From CAZDWZ01 sp964509425 (GTDB taxonomy: Bacteria; Bdellovibrionota_C; UBA2361; SZUA-149; CAZDWZ01), in NCBI GenBank assembly GCA_964509425.1, contig CAZDWZ010000003.1, positions 1 through 64,000 on the forward strand: a DNA stretch of 64,000 bases, in the 5' to 3' direction. How positions within the stretch are numbered: position 1 is the first letter of the stretch; each line of letters starts with the position of its first letter. Of this stretch, positions 52,387-61,409 are shown piece by piece. Both the position numbers and the translations under genes were made by a program. A model generated the notes under the pieces. That model was not told the origin of the DNA. It saw only the letters and a program-made list of their open reading frames with translations, and made no database searches.

Positions 52387-53232
52387 ATGTTTAGCTCTGC
52401 CACGATTTTTCCCGTGTTTCGCTGTGGCGCGGCGGTGATTGTTTATTTTGCCGTTCTGCTTGCGGGCTTCGGGGCTTCGACGGCGCTTGCCGATCCTCCC
52501 ACACCGCATCTGTGCACCGGCTTCAACCCAATCGCGCAGAATTGGGAGCGCATCGGTGTTCTCCTGGGCGATCAGTCGCTCGATGCCAACTGTCCCGATG
52601 GTTATGCGTATATCAATCATGATTATCCGACAGGAATGTCGAGGCCGGGGAGAAAAGTCGCTGTTCGCGGAGTGTGTTGCCGAATGCCAGATGGACTACT
52701 CACCCAAGAGCACTCGTGGGCGCTCGAAGCCTGCCCCGCGGATTCTGTTGCAACGGGCTCGCGAGCGGCGAAGCAGGTTACTCCCGGTCAAGCCTGGGAT
52801 CGCGTGAAAATAGAATGGGAAACGACCGATCAATATATGCGTTGCACGAAATTGAATACGGCTCGTTTCCGTCTGGGTGCGCCTGCCGAAACGTTGACCA
52901 TAGGTTTTCATTTTGGCTTTAACCTAAACACCATCAACGGCGCGTTCACCGCTCGAAGTCAGATTCCGATCGGACTCCGGTACGGTGCCGATCGGGCGGG
53001 GAGGATGACGTTTGAGTCCGGGGGATGCATCGGATTTCCGTGGGGGAGCTTGCTCACGAAGAAAATTTCGAAACACCCGGCGCGGCTCTGTGACTTCGAG
53101 TTTCGCCCCGTCGAATATATCGGTGCCCCTGGAGATCCTCCGGCCGGCACGCCGGTGAAAATGTTTCCTGACTGTTTGTACGTGACCAACCTCTTTAACG
53201 ACGACCTCTTGGAATCACGCTGCGTGATGTAG
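52387..53232 (+). CDS. Exported cysteine-containing protein
   Basis: 281 residues. The signal peptide ends near STALADPP. Conserved-looking disulfide pairs and motifs are HLCTGFNPIAQNWERIGVLL, GVCCRMPDG, ESGGCIGFPWGSLL, and CLYVTNLF with a final Cys (SRCVM). Family unknown. It lies 95 bases after the granulin-like gene on the same strand and may share its transcript and surface role. Confidence 0.62.
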   Translation: MFSSATIFPVFRCGAAVIVYFAVLLAGFGASTALADPPTPHLCTGFNPIAQNWERIGVLLGDQSLDANCPDGYAYINHDYPTGMSRPGRKVAVRGVCCRMPDGLLTQEHSWALEACPADSVATGSRAAKQVTPGQAWDRVKIEWETTDQYMRCTKLNTARFRLGAPAETLTIGFHFGFNLNTINGAFTARSQIPIGLRYGADRAGRMTFESGGCIGFPWGSLLTKKISKHPARLCDFEFRPVEYIGAPGDPPAGTPVKMFPDCLYVTNLFNDDLLESRCVM

Positions 53233-53392
53233 CGGCGAATTACCACTAACTCGCAACGTTCCTCAACTTTCCGGCGACCGTCCGGCAACTTTCTCCTTTC
53301 TACAATCCCCGCTGAGAAACTCCCGTTTGCCTTTACGGGATCTCCGATCTCTTCCGGGCGATTGTGCCCTTCCCACCCGAGTGAATGTTTAC

Positions 53393-53428
53393 CCTGCTTT
53401 GAGAAAGCCATCGCTTCCTCGAAGCAGG
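53393..53428 (+). promoter_or_regulatory. Leader hairpin before the gene at 53513
   Basis: CCTGCTT (53393-53399) plus GAG pair with CTC plus AAGCAGG (53418-53428), 10 pairs with two single-base bulges, about 85 bases before the GTG. Confidence 0.55.
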
Positions 53429-53512
53429 TGAGGAATGAAAAGGTTCCAATACGCTTGTTTCGAAGTTCGTCTCGAGTCACTCAAACCGTCAGAGAAAACA
53501 TCGGAGGAAACA

Positions 53513-54085
53513 GTGTCGAAGTTCGATGGTCCGGTTGATATCGACGAGCTCGCATTGTTCTGGAGAGCGATCCAGGACCACCCGAGCCCGGGAAGCAAGA
53601 CCGAACGCTCCCTCGACGAGCGGACGCAGTCCTCGCATCACTCTATCCTCGCGATGGAGCTGATGTACCTCGAGAGCGACGTTCCCGCCAAGCTGCGGTA
53701 TCTCGCGGCCCGTGCGCTCCTCTGGCACGATGTACTCGAGGACAGCACGCGCGGCCTCCCCGACGGCATGCCCGAGGAGGTCGTCGAGCTGGTCCGTTAC
53801 ATGACCTTCCCCGGCGGCTCCAAGCAGGAGCGCGCCGAGATCTGGGCGAAGCCGAAGATCGTCTGGTGGCTGAAAGCGTACGACAAGTGCGCGAACCTGG
53901 GAGACGGAGGGAATCGCGGCGGGTGGATGGAACCGCGCGGTCCCGAATACAGGCGCGCCTACATCCGCTTCGCACACGATCTCCTGAACGCGGTCGAGGC
54001 CAATAAGGCCGAGATCTTCCCCGAGCGTCCGGACTGCCAGCTCATGATCGCTGGCATGATCCGCGGCTGCTTCCCGTTGTCCTGA
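53513..54085 (+). CDS. HD-domain protein, ppGpp-hydrolase-like fold (cassette gene)
   Basis: 190 residues from GTG at 53513 with GGAGGAAACA upstream; the reading from 53435 would include the leader. HD-type metal ligands: HHSILAMEL, WHDVLEDST and LKAYDKCANLGDG, in the same order as in RelA/SpoT hydrolase domains. The substrate may be a nucleotide but cannot be stated. Strong G/C-ending codons. It is followed 43 bases later by another cassette gene and may form the only two-gene unit of this kind here. Confidence 0.62.
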   Translation: MSKFDGPVDIDELALFWRAIQDHPSPGSKTERSLDERTQSSHHSILAMELMYLESDVPAKLRYLAARALLWHDVLEDSTRGLPDGMPEEVVELVRYMTFPGGSKQERAEIWAKPKIVWWLKAYDKCANLGDGGNRGGWMEPRGPEYRRAYIRFAHDLLNAVEANKAEIFPERPDCQLMIAGMIRGCFPLS

Positions 54086-54128
54086 CGTCTAGAGTCTGAT
54101 TCACAAAATCACGGAAAGGAAACGCATC

Positions 54129-54836
54129 ATGGACAAGGTCCGTATCTCGGCGGCGCACCTCGCGCCGCTCGTCGTCGACAGCGAGTCGCTGATCGTTCGG
54201 TATTTCGGCTTCCTCAACAAGGGGGCCTTCGAGGAGAAGCACGAGCGGCTCCTCACCCCGCCGGGCGGCGTGCTGCTCGCGTTGCCGGCGGGCGAGAAGA
54301 AGCTCGTCGAGGAGTTCGGCGCGTTCGACTGGGGCAAGCGGGTGCGGGACGGTGTCGACGCCCGCTTCTTCGTCAAGCCGGGTCGCGAAGAAGGTGCCCT
54401 AGATCTGATCGAAGCCGGCGACCCGCTCCACGTCGAGCAGACCGGGGACCGGGAGTTCCTCGAGGAGCTCGCGACCCGCGAGATCCTCAAGATCCAGAGG
54501 GAGCCGGTGCTGACCAAGGTCGAGCTGGATACGATCCAGGCCGTCCGCCTCGGCACGTTCCGCCAGCCCCTGCCCGATGACGGGGTCGGAACCTCGTCCC
54601 AGGCGCTCACCGACGTGGTCAGCCGGCGGATCTTCATCTGCTGGGGACTCATCGTCTCGCCGGCGATCCGGGCGAAGCTCGAGAGCTCCGACATGGTGGA
54701 GCTCCTCACGGAAGAAGAAGTCGCGACGACCAAGGGCGGCCGCTGCAAGGGCATCAGCGCGAAGGGCAGCAAACTCGGCGACAACCTCTTCGGCGTCCCC
54801 GATGAGTGGGTGAAGACCCTGCTCGCCGCCATCTGA
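54129..54836 (+). CDS. Unknown protein (cassette gene)
   Basis: 235 residues from ATG with GGAAAGGAAACGC upstream. Contains APLVVDSESLIVRYFGFLN, TPPGGVLLALPAGEKKLVEE, DRIFICWGLIVSPAIRAKLE-like (RRIFICWGLIVSPAIRAKLE) and EEEVATTKGGRCKGISAKGS. No family, signal or membrane segment. It follows the HD-domain gene and shares its codon bias, so a joint function is plausible but unproven. Confidence 0.6.
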   Translation: MDKVRISAAHLAPLVVDSESLIVRYFGFLNKGAFEEKHERLLTPPGGVLLALPAGEKKLVEEFGAFDWGKRVRDGVDARFFVKPGREEGALDLIEAGDPLHVEQTGDREFLEELATREILKIQREPVLTKVELDTIQAVRLGTFRQPLPDDGVGTSSQALTDVVSRRIFICWGLIVSPAIRAKLESSDMVELLTEEEVATTKGGRCKGISAKGSKLGDNLFGVPDEWVKTLLAAI

Positions 54837-54841
54837 CCAAA

Positions 54842-54886
54842 GCCCCCGGGGCCGGTACGTTCGAAAGAACAATCCGGCTCCGGGGC
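54842..54886 (+). terminator. 3' hairpin of the two-gene cassette
   Basis: GCCCCCGGGGCCGG (54842-54855) pairs with CCGGCTCCGGGGC (54874-54886), with an inner GTTC/GAAC stem. It begins five bases after the stop. No T-run. Confidence 0.65.
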
Positions 54887-54940
54887 AAGATTCATGGAGG
54901 TTTGAGGAGAAGGTATTCCTCGCCTGCTCGGTAGCGAGTC

Positions 54941-56431
54941 TTAGGATTCTTTCGATGACAGCTCGAATGAAATTCGAGTGCCTTCATTCACCCGGCTCTC
55001 CGCACGAGGCTCCGAGCCATGAAGCGCGAGAAGCCGCTTTACAATCGCGAGTCCAAGTCCCGTTCCACCCGGATCTTCGGGACGATGTTTGTTCGCGCGG
55101 AAAAAACTATCAAAGATGAATTCCAAATCAGAAGCGGGGATGCCGATGCCGGTGTCAGCAATCTCACATCGGATGCCCCTCTCGGTTTGAACGACATTCA
55201 CTTCGATCTTCCCGCCCGAAGGCGTGTAGCGAATGGCATTTGAAACGATGTTCGAGAAGACTCGGTAGATCATGCGGCTGTCGATGAAGACCATTGGCAG
55301 TCCCGCCGGGATGTTTCGAACGAGTTTGAGCTCGCGCTTCTCCGCCTGAGGCAGGGAGGCTGAGATGACGTTCTCGATGAGCTTTGCAAGGTCGCAATAA
55401 TCCTTGTCCGGCTTCTGTTCATTCGCTTCGAGACTTGCGAGATGAAAGAGGTCCTCGATGAGTTGACCTTGAGTAAGCGCGTTCTCATACACCGCCTCGA
55501 GGCAGCGTTTCCGCTCCGCGTCGCTCACCGGTTTCTCAAGCAGGGTCTCCACGTAGCCGATCATCGACGTCACCGGTCCGCGCAGATCGTGAGAGATGTT
55601 TGCCACGAGATCTCTTCGCAACTTGTCTTTCACTTTCAGTTGCTCGACGTTTGCGACGATGGTGTCGGCCATTCGATTAAATGTCTTCGATAAACGGCCG
55701 AATTCGTCGTGGTGGAGAATCGGAATTCGTGCAGCAGTGTCTCCCTGCTCGAACTTCTCGATGTTCGAGCTCATGAGCCGGAAGCGGCGGACGAGAAAAG
55801 AGAAAAGAATAAGTCCGACGGCGACCGCGAATAAGGCCGAGATCGCGCCTCCGATGGCGAGGGTCCGGGCGAGATAGAGCTGTCCCGTGTTTTGGATCGT
55901 GAGTCCCGTGGCGCTGTTCAATAAGAGCACGTACAAGTAGCCCGGCCGGTTCTCAAACGTAATCGGCGCGACCGAGAAAATTCTCTGGCTTCCCGAGAAA
56001 GGATCATCACCGTAGAGCGGCAGCGATGGGAGTTTGGGTTGGAGCGCGGCGCGAATCGGTTCGAGAGAGACTTCCTCCCGAACGAGGCCGTGGCGGTACG
56101 GCACAGATTTAAAAACCCGACCGGACTCCTCCAAAAGAAGGAAGTCCATTTTCGGGTTTGATACGGTAAGTGTAAAGAGCAAGCGTTCGAGCTCGACGTC
56201 GTCGATGCGCTCTTTGATTCGCGGCTGAATTCGCGCTGCAAGATCCGCAGCGACATTCCAATTGAGTTGTTGTTCGGACTCCTCGGTAAGGATCCGCCAG
56301 CCGCGCGTCGAGTAGTAGAGATGAGAGCCTCCCGCAACGATAATGCCCAGCACCAAGACAAGCGAAAGCCGGAAAAAAACACTATGAGCGAACTTTATCG
56401 GCTCTTCACGCATTGGTTCCGGCAAAGTCAT
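54941..56431 (-). CDS. Sensor histidine kinase
   Basis: 496 residues. It has two membrane helices around a periplasmic sensor region, a HAMP linker, an H-box (VANISHDLRGPVTSMIGYVE), an N-box with ANAIRYTPSGGKIEVNV-like sequence and a G-box DTGIGIPASDLEFIFDSFFR. It overlaps the response-regulator gene by about 26 bases; a Met six codons in is an alternative start. It senses an unknown envelope signal and phosphorylates the partner regulator. Confidence 0.9.
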   Translation of the reverse strand: MTLPEPMREEPIKFAHSVFFRLSLVLVLGIIVAGGSHLYYSTRGWRILTEESEQQLNWNVAADLAARIQPRIKERIDDVELERLLFTLTVSNPKMDFLLLEESGRVFKSVPYRHGLVREEVSLEPIRAALQPKLPSLPLYGDDPFSGSQRIFSVAPITFENRPGYLYVLLLNSATGLTIQNTGQLYLARTLAIGGAISALFAVAVGLILFSFLVRRFRLMSSNIEKFEQGDTAARIPILHHDEFGRLSKTFNRMADTIVANVEQLKVKDKLRRDLVANISHDLRGPVTSMIGYVETLLEKPVSDAERKRCLEAVYENALTQGQLIEDLFHLASLEANEQKPDKDYCDLAKLIENVISASLPQAEKRELKLVRNIPAGLPMVFIDSRMIYRVFSNIVSNAIRYTPSGGKIEVNVVQTERGIRCEIADTGIGIPASDLEFIFDSFFRANKHRPEDPGGTGLGLAIVKRLLALHGSEPRAESRVNEGTRISFELSSKES

Positions 56432-57146
56432 CCAGCTCCGCGAACGCGTAGCCGAAGCCGCGGACTGTTTTTACGTAGACGGGATTCTCAATGTCAGGTT
56501 CCAGCTTCTTCCGAAGCCGATTGATGTGCGTCGAGACATTTTGAGCGTACTCGGCGGCGGTGTAGCCCCAGACCTGCTCCATGAGATCCTCGCGAGTAAA
56601 TGCCTTTCCAGGATGCGCTGCTAGAAACGCGAGCAATTCAAATTCCATGTTTGAGAGCGCAATAAGCTTATCCGAGAGCACGACCTTTCGGCGGTGGATA
56701 TCAATCAACAGATCCCTGAAGTGAATGGTGTCGAGCGGCGACTGAGCCGTCTCCGTCGAGGACCTGTCCTGATGGAGCTTCACCCGCCGGAGGATCGCAC
56801 GGATTCTCGCGGTCAATTCTCGAATGCTAAACGGCTTTGTCAGATAATCATCCGCACCGAGCTCGAGTCCAAGCACACGGTCGATCTCATCCCGCTTCGC
56901 CGTCAACATGAGGATCGGCAGGAGCTGGTTGTGCAAGCGCACGCGGCGACAAATTTCCAGTCCGTCAATTTTCGGGAGATTGATATCGAGGATGAGGAGA
57001 TCATGTTCGCCGGAAAGCGCCCTCTCCATACCCAACTCGCCGTCGGCCGCCTCATCCAGCAGACAGTCGGAATCCGCAAGCTGCATTCTGATCAGATCGC
57101 GGACATTTGCATCATCTTCGATAAGAAGAATTTTAATCTTTCGCAT
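56406..57146 (-). CDS. OmpR/PhoB-type response regulator
   Basis: 246 residues. The receiver domain has the acidic pair DD at 11-12, phosphorylated Asp54 (LLILDINLPKIDG) and Lys104 in DYLTKPF. The winged-helix DNA-binding domain includes HPGKAFTREDLMEQVWGYTA and NVSTHINRLRKKLEPDIENP. It is the first gene of a two-gene operon with the kinase. A 7-base dyad sits 15 bases upstream. Confidence 0.92.
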   Translation of the reverse strand: MRKIKILLIEDDANVRDLIRMQLADSDCLLDEAADGELGMERALSGEHDLLILDINLPKIDGLEICRRVRLHNQLLPILMLTAKRDEIDRVLGLELGADDYLTKPFSIRELTARIRAILRRVKLHQDRSSTETAQSPLDTIHFRDLLIDIHRRKVVLSDKLIALSNMEFELLAFLAAHPGKAFTREDLMEQVWGYTAAEYAQNVSTHINRLRKKLEPDIENPVYVKTVRGFGYAFAELDDFAGTNA

Positions 57147-57160
57147 ATTTATCCTCTACG

Positions 57161-57188
57161 GCCAGTGCCAAATTTCCCTATCACTGGC
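57161..57188 (-). promoter_or_regulatory. Dyad upstream of the response regulator
   Basis: GCCAGTG (57161-57167) and CACTGGC (57182-57188) are exact inverted repeats with a 14-base spacer, 15 bases before the ATG, a possible autoregulatory site or a leader hairpin. The rest of the 315-base gap to 57461 shows no gene. Confidence 0.4.
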
Positions 57189-57461
57189 AAGGAGAAAGCT
57201 CCCCCGACCGGAAATTCGTCGATGACTGCATTATGGCTTCCAAAAGGGGGTGCTGATCCCGTAAAGCCTGTCGAGATCAGGAATTGATCAGACTCTGCAT
57301 AGCAATTCATCGGTTCGGTTTGTTCTGCTCCGGATTTTCGCCCCCCAGTAGGGGAATACCGCAGTGAACACGATGAGACTCCCGAAAAGGGAAAACTCCT
57401 GGGGATCACGGCTTCTCCCACGCTCGAGCAGCGCGGTTCGGTTCGAAGATTGAGCGTTGAG

Positions 57462-58325
57462 TCAAACATGGGAGCCCAGAGCCGGAATCTCAACCGGTTT
57501 ATCTTTCTTCTTCTTCCTCCAGAACGGACGGAAGAGAAACTCGTTTACTGTCTTTGGCTCCTTTTGAAATGAGAGACCGACGTCGGGCCACTCATTTTTT
57601 TCCGGATAATAGACCGTCCCGAAGACGATATCCCACAACGCACTGCCGCTTCCGAAATTTTTGTCGAAATGCTTCTTCTCTCGCGAGTGATGAATTCGGT
57701 GAAATACATTGTCGGGGACAACATACCGGAACCATCCGAAGTTTAGACGTGTGGTGCTGTGTTCCCACATCCCTTGCGCGGCGAGCAGCGTCATCCAGAG
57801 AAGCGGCATACTCGGCTGCTCGAAGTGCACGAGAAAACTGGCGGGCACGGCGATGAATGGGATGCGAAGGATTTCTTCCGAGAAGTGATGATTCGAATTT
57901 AGGGCGCTCATCTCTTCGATCGAGTGGTGGACGGAATGGAATCGCCAGAGCAGCTTGCTTTTATGCTGCGCCCGGTGAAACCAATAGTAGAAGAAACCCG
58001 TAACCTGCGTCACGATGATCCACGCCATCGTGCCGAAGGTGAGCTGAATAAGAATATTCGATGCTGAAGTCCACTGGGAAAGATCGATTGCGAAAAGAGG
58101 AACGATATTGAGGTTTCGGAGCACTCGTCCGGAGATCACGAACGCGCATGAAGTGATCACGATATAGACGGCCCAAAAGATCGCCGCTCGGGCTCGAGAG
58201 ACGAGAGAAATCTCGGAGCGTGGGAGGACGAGCTCAAGGATGCACAGAAACGAGGCGCCAAATAACGTGCGAACGGCGTATTCGTTCATCATCGAAGCCG
58301 TGTCGTGAAAAAAACCCTGAATCAT
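57462..58325 (-). CDS. Sterol desaturase/fatty-acid hydroxylase family membrane protein
   Basis: About 287 residues from ATG at 58325; the reading to 58391 overlaps the gene upstream. The histidine clusters HRAQH, HSVHH and HRIHH match the di-iron hydroxylase motif HX3H / HX2HH / HX2HH. Several membrane helices are predicted. It probably hydroxylates or desaturates a lipid, but the substrate is unknown. It lies downstream of the acyltransferase on the same strand. Confidence 0.82.
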   Translation of the reverse strand: MIQGFFHDTASMMNEYAVRTLFGASFLCILELVLPRSEISLVSRARAAIFWAVYIVITSCAFVISGRVLRNLNIVPLFAIDLSQWTSASNILIQLTFGTMAWIIVTQVTGFFYYWFHRAQHKSKLLWRFHSVHHSIEEMSALNSNHHFSEEILRIPFIAVPASFLVHFEQPSMPLLWMTLLAAQGMWEHSTTRLNFGWFRYVVPDNVFHRIHHSREKKHFDKNFGSGSALWDIVFGTVYYPEKNEWPDVGLSFQKEPKTVNEFLFRPFWRKKKKDKPVEIPALGSHV

Positions 58326-58377
58326 TCGTCCGTGAGATAAGCGGTTGGGGAATCGGGAAATCCCGAAAGAGCTCCGC

Positions 58378-59487
58378 TTATTTGGATTCACTCCGGTCGC
58401 GGAGGATCCCGTGGACTCGTCTCAAAACGGGTGTTTCAATGAAGCGAAAGCTGAAATAGGCCAACAAATAGGCAGCGATAACCCCGCAGACACCTCGGAA
58501 ATACATCGGGCCGGGCAGAATCTGGGCCGAAATCCAAAGACAGACACCGTGCCAGAGATAGAGCCCGTAGGAAATTTCTCCGGAGAAACGAAGAAATTTT
58601 AGTTCGAGAACTGACTGAACCGGATTTGGCCGGGAAGAAATGGCGAGGACTATCAGCCCTGCGGTCCCGGCACAGATGACGTCAAAGCCGAAACAAGAAG
58701 TAATCTGCTTCGAAACCGCCGCGCAGACGAAATACACGCCGCCGAGGTAGACCGCCCATATCGCGGCTCGCCGTACTTTCGGTTTTTCAAAATCAAGGAT
58801 GCCGAATCGGAAGAGCGTGGCGAGGATGACGCCGATGCCCTGCCCCATGAATCGTGAAGGCGTTCCATGCGCCGCAGACATTTGCCAGCAAAGATCTCTG
58901 GGTGTTTCAGAGAGACATCCGGGATAGCGAACCATCCATGAAACGAGAATGGGGAGCGAGAGCAGTATGATCCACGCTGCCTTGTTTCGGAGTCGGAGCA
59001 GGATGCTGAGACAAACTGGGAGAATAAAATAGAACTGTTCTTCGAGGCTCAATGACCAAAGGCTCGACAGGGGATCGCAGTACGCGCAACGCCAAACCAT
59101 CTCCAGGTTCAGAGAGAAGGTAAGAACGCCCGAGGTCGCCATCCAGGCAGAAGAAGCCGGAATCAAATGCGGAGAAATCCCGGCGATCATCCAGACCACG
59201 GCCAGAAAGACGGCGAGTGCGGGAAGGATTCTTGCCGCCCGCCGGGAGTAGAACTTTCGGTACCGGATTCGCTGAGATCGGTCGTGATCTTTAAAAAGTG
59301 CCGAGGCGATTAAGAACCCGCTCAGCACCATAAACATGTCTACTCCCAAGACTCCGGGAGGAAAAAGCATCGGGAGATATTGTGGGTTCAGCACAAAATG
59401 CGCGGTGATGACGAGGATGATGGCGAGCCCCCGGATGCCGTCTAGGGCCGGATATTCTCGCTCCAGGAATCGCGACGATTTCTCCAA
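58378..59487 (-). CDS. Acyltransferase 3 (OafA/NolL-like) membrane protein
   Basis: 369 residues from TTG at 59487, with GGAGA upstream. The N-terminal YPALDGIRGLAIILVITAHF with its His, then PGVLGVDMFMVLSGFLIASAL, are characteristic. About ten membrane helices. It O-acetylates a sugar of lipopolysaccharide or exopolysaccharide. It is part of the polysaccharide cluster. Confidence 0.86.
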   Translation of the reverse strand: MEKSSRFLEREYPALDGIRGLAIILVITAHFVLNPQYLPMLFPPGVLGVDMFMVLSGFLIASALFKDHDRSQRIRYRKFYSRRAARILPALAVFLAVVWMIAGISPHLIPASSAWMATSGVLTFSLNLEMVWRCAYCDPLSSLWSLSLEEQFYFILPVCLSILLRLRNKAAWIILLSLPILVSWMVRYPGCLSETPRDLCWQMSAAHGTPSRFMGQGIGVILATLFRFGILDFEKPKVRRAAIWAVYLGGVYFVCAAVSKQITSCFGFDVICAGTAGLIVLAISSRPNPVQSVLELKFLRFSGEISYGLYLWHGVCLWISAQILPGPMYFRGVCGVIAAYLLAYFSFRFIETPVLRRVHGILRDRSESK

Positions 59488-59547
59488 AGCTCGAATCTCT
59501 CCGTTTTGGGCAGGGGCTCAGCACTTTTTTCCGCCGGACCGTTTTAC

Positions 59548-60645
59548 TTATAAGGGGATCGACACGCGAACGCACGACCCGCTCCGGAATGAGAATCGAT
59601 ATTCATCCGACTCTGCCGGTACGAAGAGGCAGACCGAATTGGAAAATCTCTGAGACTCCGCTCCGAGTCCGGCGAGCTCCGCCTCATCGCCGAGGTAGAA
59701 AATGAGTTCCGCGCCCGCCTCCTCCGAACCGGCGGGCCGTGTTACGGTCGCCGGTGATTCGAAGTGTTCAAAGCTAAACTCCTGAACCCCGAGGTCTTTC
59801 GGGATGAGTTCTCCTCGGCGGAACACCCGCGGATTTTTTGCCGCTTGTTTCCGCTTCAAAAGCGTTTCTAATGCTGAAACATCCTTAAACTTTGGTGTGA
59901 GTCCAACCCGGATCACGTTATCGGAGCTCGCCATACATTCGAAGAGTTCGCCAAAAACGTGCGCGTGGATGACTCCCGGTGGAATGAACACGGCATCACC
60001 CGGCGAGAGCTCGAGGAGCTCAAGCTGATTCGCGGCAAGAATCCCCGGATCGTCTTCCGAGAAGCGATCAAACAGTGAGAGCACAGTTTCTTCGTGAAGA
60101 TTTCGCGTGGAGAGGCCGTGCAAGTGGGATTTGAGGCGTCGATTCTCCGCTGCTACCGCGGGAGGCGGAAGGCGAAGAAAGGAGAGCAGCTCTTCAGACG
60201 AGCCTTTTAGGCCACAGAACAAAACGCATTTTGAGATTGCGAAAGAGATTTCCGGTTTATGTGATGAGTCCGGATAATGCGCCGGATCGTTTCGGTGGAG
60301 CTCCGCCGCAAACTCGAGATCGGGATGTGCCTGGATCGAAAGCGGCGAGTCGATGGAGAGAACCTTGAAGAGAAACGGCAGCGCGCCGCTGAATCGCTGT
60401 TTGTGCTTTGATCCAAGCAACTGGTTTCCATGTTCGGAGATGAGATCACTAAGGACGACTTCGCCTCCGTCTACCTTGGCCTTCGACGGAAGAGATGCAT
60501 GGGCCCCAAACCAGATCTCGGCGAGCGGCTTTTCAGCCGGAAGGCCGGGCAAAATTTTTGAGATAATGGATTCTGAATGGGGCTTTCCCCAATGGTAGTG
60601 CTGAACCGCTCCGAGCAGTTCAAGCGGCTGTGAAAACTTCTTCAT
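59548..60645 (-). CDS. manA: Mannose-6-phosphate isomerase, type I
   Basis: 365 residues. The zinc site and active-site blocks LELLGAVQHYHWGK, PLSIQAHPDLEFA and GDAVFIPPGVIHAHVFG are present, with the C-terminal extension typical of type I. It interconverts fructose-6-phosphate and mannose-6-phosphate, feeding GDP-mannose for surface polysaccharide. It lies in the polysaccharide cluster on the minus strand. Confidence 0.9.
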   Translation of the reverse strand: MKKFSQPLELLGAVQHYHWGKPHSESIISKILPGLPAEKPLAEIWFGAHASLPSKAKVDGGEVVLSDLISEHGNQLLGSKHKQRFSGALPFLFKVLSIDSPLSIQAHPDLEFAAELHRNDPAHYPDSSHKPEISFAISKCVLFCGLKGSSEELLSFLRLPPPAVAAENRRLKSHLHGLSTRNLHEETVLSLFDRFSEDDPGILAANQLELLELSPGDAVFIPPGVIHAHVFGELFECMASSDNVIRVGLTPKFKDVSALETLLKRKQAAKNPRVFRRGELIPKDLGVQEFSFEHFESPATVTRPAGSEEAGAELIFYLGDEAELAGLGAESQRFSNSVCLFVPAESDEYRFSFRSGSCVRVSIPL

Positions 60646-60671
60646 GGCGCGGGTCGTTGTTTCGATCCGGA

Positions 60672-61325
60672 TTATTTCTTTCGCATCGACTCGGCGATCT
60701 TCCGCTGAATCTGAGCGAGATATCCCTTGGCTTCTTCATTTGAAGGGTTCAGCACGACGGCCTGTTCAAACGCCCGCTTCGCACCATCGAGATTTCCGCT
60801 TCTCTGGTAGTCGACGCCAAGCCAGGTCCAGAGCTCACTGCTGACGGCGCAGCGCCCGGTGAGCAACTCGTATTTTTTGATTCGCTCTCCGCGGTCGACG
60901 GTCTGTAGCGCTTGGCTCACTTCGGTCTCGGTTCCCGGGCAGCTTCGCTCGATCCGATCGAGTGGTGAGTCCGATTTCTCCTCCTGTGCAGCCGGAGCCG
61001 GAGGAGGGGTTTCATCGGGAGTGTTTACCATCGCCGGTCGCTCGTCCGCGTTTAGGCCGTCCGAAAGCGGATTGAGATGCGTGGATGCCACGGTGTAATC
61101 AGGAACACCTCCGGAGTATCCCGCCGCGTCACCGACGCGAGGCAGGGGCATGGCGGTCCAAGTCGGATTCGTGTTCCCGAAGGCCCCTTTCGAAGCGAGC
61201 ACTCGTTGCTCGGCGACCGTGGGAGATTTTAAATTACAGCCACCCGTTGCGATCAGCGCGCAGAGACCGACCGGCAGAATCAGAAACGAGCGGGAAGAAT
61301 GACGTGATTTTGAATGAGCTCTCAT
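60672..61325 (-). CDS. TPR-containing lipoprotein
   Basis: 217 residues. The lipobox is IATGGC, then a Pro/Ala-rich linker and one or two TPR motifs at the C-terminus (ELWTWLGVDYQRSGNLDGAK then RAFEQAVVLNPSNEEAKGYL). It probably assists polysaccharide export or assembly given its neighbours. Confidence 0.72.
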   Translation of the reverse strand: MRAHSKSRHSSRSFLILPVGLCALIATGGCNLKSPTVAEQRVLASKGAFGNTNPTWTAMPLPRVGDAAGYSGGVPDYTVASTHLNPLSDGLNADERPAMVNTPDETPPPAPAAQEEKSDSPLDRIERSCPGTETEVSQALQTVDRGERIKKYELLTGRCAVSSELWTWLGVDYQRSGNLDGAKRAFEQAVVLNPSNEEAKGYLAQIQRKIAESMRKK

Positions 61326-61409
61326 AGCGGGAAATCATAGACCGCGGTGCGGATATTTGCCAACCGTCTTAATCTTGCGCCGAGGGCCCCGGGACCCGGG
61401 AGAGAGGTC

